From NCBI GenBank assembly GCA_019693395.1, contig JAAMXP010000610.1, positions 1 through 10,755 of the forward strand: 10,755 nt of DNA, in the 5' to 3' direction. Within the stretch, counting starts at the first letter, position 1. Each line of letters begins with the position of its first letter. This document shows positions 8,216 to 10,755 of the stretch, in pieces. Made by a program: the position numbers and the translations under genes. This stretch comes from Ettlia oleoabundans. Taxonomy: Eukaryota > Chlorophyta > Chlorophyceae > Chlamydomonadales. Under the pieces are notes generated by a model. That model did no database searches. It saw only the letters and a program-made list of their open reading frames with translations, and was not told where the DNA came from.

Positions 8216-10062
8216 TGGCACTTTAGCACTGGTTCTGTTCGTCACGGTAGGCTTGGCAATATAATAATTATAGCCTTGACAAACAAGGCACTTGCAGGAA
8301 TGAAAGGTTTCTGCAAATGCACATGACTGCCGTACCGCGCCATGTCACATCACATTACCCCCTCGTGTTGCATGCGACTTGCAGGCTTGGCTTTCTTCTG
8401 GCTCGCGTGTAAGCACCTTTGCAGCCCCGCCGCCAGGTACAGGGCTATAATGTGCTTTTGCCTGTTGCTACATGTCTATGCAGCAATATGGTTTGCTTCG
8501 GTATGTGTGCATCTAGACGTTCGCCCCTTAAAAACAATCTGTTACCCAGCACGCTTTCTTGTACAACAGGTAACGGCATACTGAGAACTGATGCACCGCT
8601 GCACACGGGAGTGCCAGGCATACATACCACCTCGCCCGAAGCAGAGTTGGAGGCGGCACGGCAGCGACAGCAGTGTCCTGCAAAAAACAGCGGCGTCAAT
8701 GTGAGCGTTGCCTTTCTTCACATCCCCAAGACAGCAGGTGTGCAGCTGGCTGCGCATTTGAGTCCCTCGCTCCATGAGCCAGGTGCAGGTGCGGGGTCGG
8801 TTTGCGATTCCTGCATAGGTGGAGCCAGCAGCCTGGCAGCCTTTTGGCGAATCGGAAGGCTGGGCTGGCAGGCAGGCAGGGGGTTTAAGGCCAGGCAACA
8901 GGGCAGGTGCATTTATCCACCTCTTCTCGGCGATCGCCCATGGCTTGGGCTGCCAAGCAGCGGCGGTGCACGCTTTATGCAGTTGTCCTACTGGCCGTTT
9001 GCTAGGCTGACCTCGTCCGCTTACCGGTTGCAACCTGCAGGCAATTACTTACGCAATGTACTCGGGCGTGCCATGCCTGCAAAGGGTAGCGGCCGGTACT
9101 GTCGTAAGGGGCAGGATTATAGCAAAATTGCATTTCTGCGCTGCCAAGCTGGCCCCGGCCCAGACCATCTGCAGCTGCTGGCGGACCTGCAGGCCAACTT
9201 CACCAACGTGTGCAGCGGTTTCAACGTGCACCAGGATTATGGCTTCTTTCAAGCACTGGGAATCGACCACTTTCGCACTATAACCCTGGTGGCGCTGCGG
9301 CACCCCGTGGAACGTGGGATCAGCCATTACTACTTCACGCTGAAATCAAGGAAGACTAACTCTGACGATTTTCCGTACTGGCCCAAGAACGATTCTGACT
9401 ACTCTGGCTTGTTAGCGTTTGCTGCACAGCAGCCGAATCAGGCCAACTACCACGCTTACATGCTGGGGGGATCCCTGGGATGCCATTGGCCAGGAGGCAC
9501 TGCGCCCCTTACGGATGATGCCGAGATACTGGAACGTGCCAAGCGCAACCTGGAACGGTTTTGCGTCATCCTCATGACGGTCAGTGGCTGTAGCCTATTC
9601 ATGCACTTTCATGTTGTTTCAACAGAGGAGGCATGCATCCGTCCATGTGGGCCAGCAGGTCAGGCTGATCACCCTACCATGGGTTGCACTGCTGCAGCGA
9701 ACAGCGCCGCATGCTGCGTGCTTTGCGAGCCACTGCTCCAAGCATCTTATGAAGTGCACTTTGCAGCAATTGTGCTGTGCCCCAATGGCAGGCTGCTGCC
9801 ATATGTGCAGGAGTTTATGGATGAATCTATGCAGCTGCTAGGGGAGGCCACAGGCTGGCCTGACTCAGTACTGTTTGGGTCGCTAATAACCAGCAAGACG
9901 AACACCACGCCACGTCCCAACGTAGTACCATTGGAGGTGAAGCGTGCCATAGAGGCAGCTAACCACTTGGACATGCAGCTGTACGCACATGCAGTGCAGC
10001 TGTTCCTGCGGCGTAGTCGCCAAGCAGCAGCTTGGCAGGCACTTGCTCGCAACCCAAGATAA
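8163..10062 (+). CDS. Type II membrane sulfotransferase, Sulfotransfer_2 (heparan sulfate 2-O-type) family, 5 exons
   Basis: Exons 8163-8246, 8385-8436, 8570-8737, 9041-9579 and 9811-10062 join in phases 0, 1, 1 and 0 and total 1095 nt (364 residues plus TAA). The ATG is the first after an in-frame TAA. Residues 1-13 are cytosolic with RRR, followed by a membrane anchor at about 14-31 (WFIGTLALVLFVT), as in Golgi type II enzymes. The 5'-phosphosulfate loop is FLHIPKTAG (94-102), completed by NYLRNVL once the third intron is removed. The 3'-phosphate site is RHPVERGIS with R188 and S196. H165 (VHQDYG) sits where relatives keep the catalytic base (GHxxYG). Three N-glycosylation sequons (NFT, NDS, NTT) fit a luminal domain. 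It should move sulfate from PAPS to a hydroxyl of a glycan; the acceptor is unknown. An alternative second-exon arrangement (8385-8408, 8484-8500, 8586 onward) also keeps phase. Confidence 0.88.
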
Positions 10063-10342
10063 TAGATGCGGCGCTGTGGATGGTTGATGATTTGTGGAGT
10101 GCAGCTAACCCTACGCAGCCGCCAGTGGCCGAGGCAAGTCCTGCCACCCCGTTGACGAGGGAGCCGGAGGCATTGAGGTTCATATATCACAACTGCAACA
10201 ATAAATATAGCATCTAGACTATTTCGCTTGTGTGCAATGCTTTCCAACATCAGATGCCACCGCCCAACAGCCCAGCTTGTAGGGGGGAGTTCTCTTCAAA
10301 CTTAAGCCCCCTGCACGCAGCCAGCGCTCTGCACACGAATGC
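10063..10342 (+). other. Probable 3' UTR and flank of the sulfotransferase gene
   Basis: No exon is supported. No TGTAA occurs in the 3' flank. An AATAAA hexamer at 10200-10205, 138 bases past the stop, is the only poly(A)-like element I see. Its AT-rich setting (ATATATCAC to AATAAATATAGC) contrasts with the GC-rich sequence around it. Confidence 0.4.
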
Positions 10343-10398
10343 ACTGGTGGGTGGGTGCGGGTGGGTGCTGTGTGTGTGGTGGTGGTGGGTGGGGGGCT
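10343..10398 (+). repeat. GGGT / TG / GGT compound microsatellite
   Basis: Consecutive short runs of GTGG/GGGT, then TG, then GGT and G-rich sequence. This is simple-sequence DNA of a kind common between chlorophyte genes. Several runs of three or more G could in principle form a G-quadruplex on the + strand. Confidence 0.8.
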
Positions 10399-10472
10399 GA
10401 AGTACAAACGCTGTGCCGAAGATGGACAGTCAGGCCCAGCCCCCAGTGGCACACCGCTTCCCCATCCCGCCC

Positions 10473-10620
10473 ACAGTTGTCAGCCCCTGCATGCCTTATT
10501 GGGCTGATCCTTTCTTCGGAAAGGACAGTGCAACCTAAAGACGGACAGTTGTCAGCCCTGCATGCCTTGCACAATAGTGTGCTGTGTCCTTTCCTTGGAA
10601 CTGAGAGTACAGCTTAAAGA
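10473..10620 (+). repeat. Diverged 72-bp direct repeat, two units
   Basis: Units start at 10473 and 10545. Both open with ACAGTTGTCAGCCC(C)TGCATGCCTT, continue with a TCCTTTC block and end near CTTAAAGAC or CCTAAAGACG. The second is more diverged in its middle. Looser relatives of the ends (GACGGATGCAGCTCG, GAAGTACA-ACGC-GTGC) recur at 10400-10440 and 10620-10680, suggesting an older, longer array. Confidence 0.6.
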
Positions 10621-10699
10621 CAAATGCAGCTCGAAGTACACACGCCGTGCTGTCTTGCCCAAAGACGGATGCAGCTCGGGGAGCAAGCAAATTTGGCGA

Positions 10700-10755
10700 C
10701 TGTGTGTGCGTGTGTGTGGTGGTGGGGTGGTGGTGGTGGTGTGTGTGTGTGTGTG
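10700..10755 (+). repeat. TG / GGT microsatellite at the window edge
   Basis: Alternating TG runs flank a GGT run (about 10717-10740), and the tract continues to the last base, so its full length is not visible. It is the same sequence class as the tract at 10343-10398. Confidence 0.85.

Noticed and set aside
8419..10062. Single 547-codon open frame on the + strand taken as an intronless gene.
   Set aside because: It breaks the PAPS loop after HIPKTAG and adds low-complexity Gly/Ala/Cys-rich inserts exactly between good GT and AG sites. Its N-terminus has no membrane anchor. The spliced model restores family spacing.
10343..10755. TG/GGT tracts considered as telomeric or CRISPR-like repeats.
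   Set aside because: There is no regular spacer structure and no telomere heptamer; they are simple microsatellites.
1..10755. Prokaryotic defence system, prophage or transposon.
   Set aside because: Genes are intron-rich and of eukaryotic families. No reverse transcriptase, transposase or integrase motif and no terminal inverted repeats were seen.

Overview
The window looks like nuclear DNA from a green alga (Chlorophyta, perhaps Trebouxiophyceae; class-level placement is inference). Genes are cut by many short GT-AG introns with TGCAG acceptors. TGTAA elements, typical of chlorophyte poly(A) signals, follow two of the genes, and the proteins resemble algal and plant families. There are no bacterial operon features and no recognisable transposon. 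All exon joins below were read by eye from splice signals and codon phase.

Layout. (1) Bases 1-275, + strand: last exon of a probable class I SAM-dependent methyltransferase whose body lies upstream of the window. (2) Bases 276-890: gene-free, holding the 3' ends of two convergent genes, with a TGTAA element on each strand. (3) Bases 891-6931, - strand: a gene I reconstruct with 20 exons and about 685 codons, encoding a Sec14/CRAL-TRIO phosphatidylinositol-transfer-type protein. After the lipid-binding domain it has a long disordered linker, a short coiled coil and a C-terminus ending in a CaaX box (CCIM) beside extra cysteines, which suggests a prenylated, membrane-anchored Sec14 protein. 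(4) Bases 6932-8162: a divergent intergenic region with a TATA-like box for the Sec14 gene and several strong minus-strand splice signals. These allow a small, unrecognised spliced gene and a further coding-like stretch antisense to the next gene's start. (5) Bases 8163-10062, + strand: a five-exon gene for a type II membrane sulfotransferase of the Sulfotransfer_2 (heparan sulfate 2-O-type) family, with both PAPS-binding motifs. (6) Bases 10063-10755: a 3' flank with GT/GGT microsatellites and a diverged 72-bp direct repeat.

The two complete genes both suit endomembrane work: Sec14 proteins regulate phosphoinositides in Golgi and plasma-membrane trafficking, and the sulfotransferase would act in the Golgi lumen on glycans. 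They are transcribed divergently, but nothing in the sequence ties them into one pathway. The most distinctive observation is the CaaX-tailed Sec14 protein.
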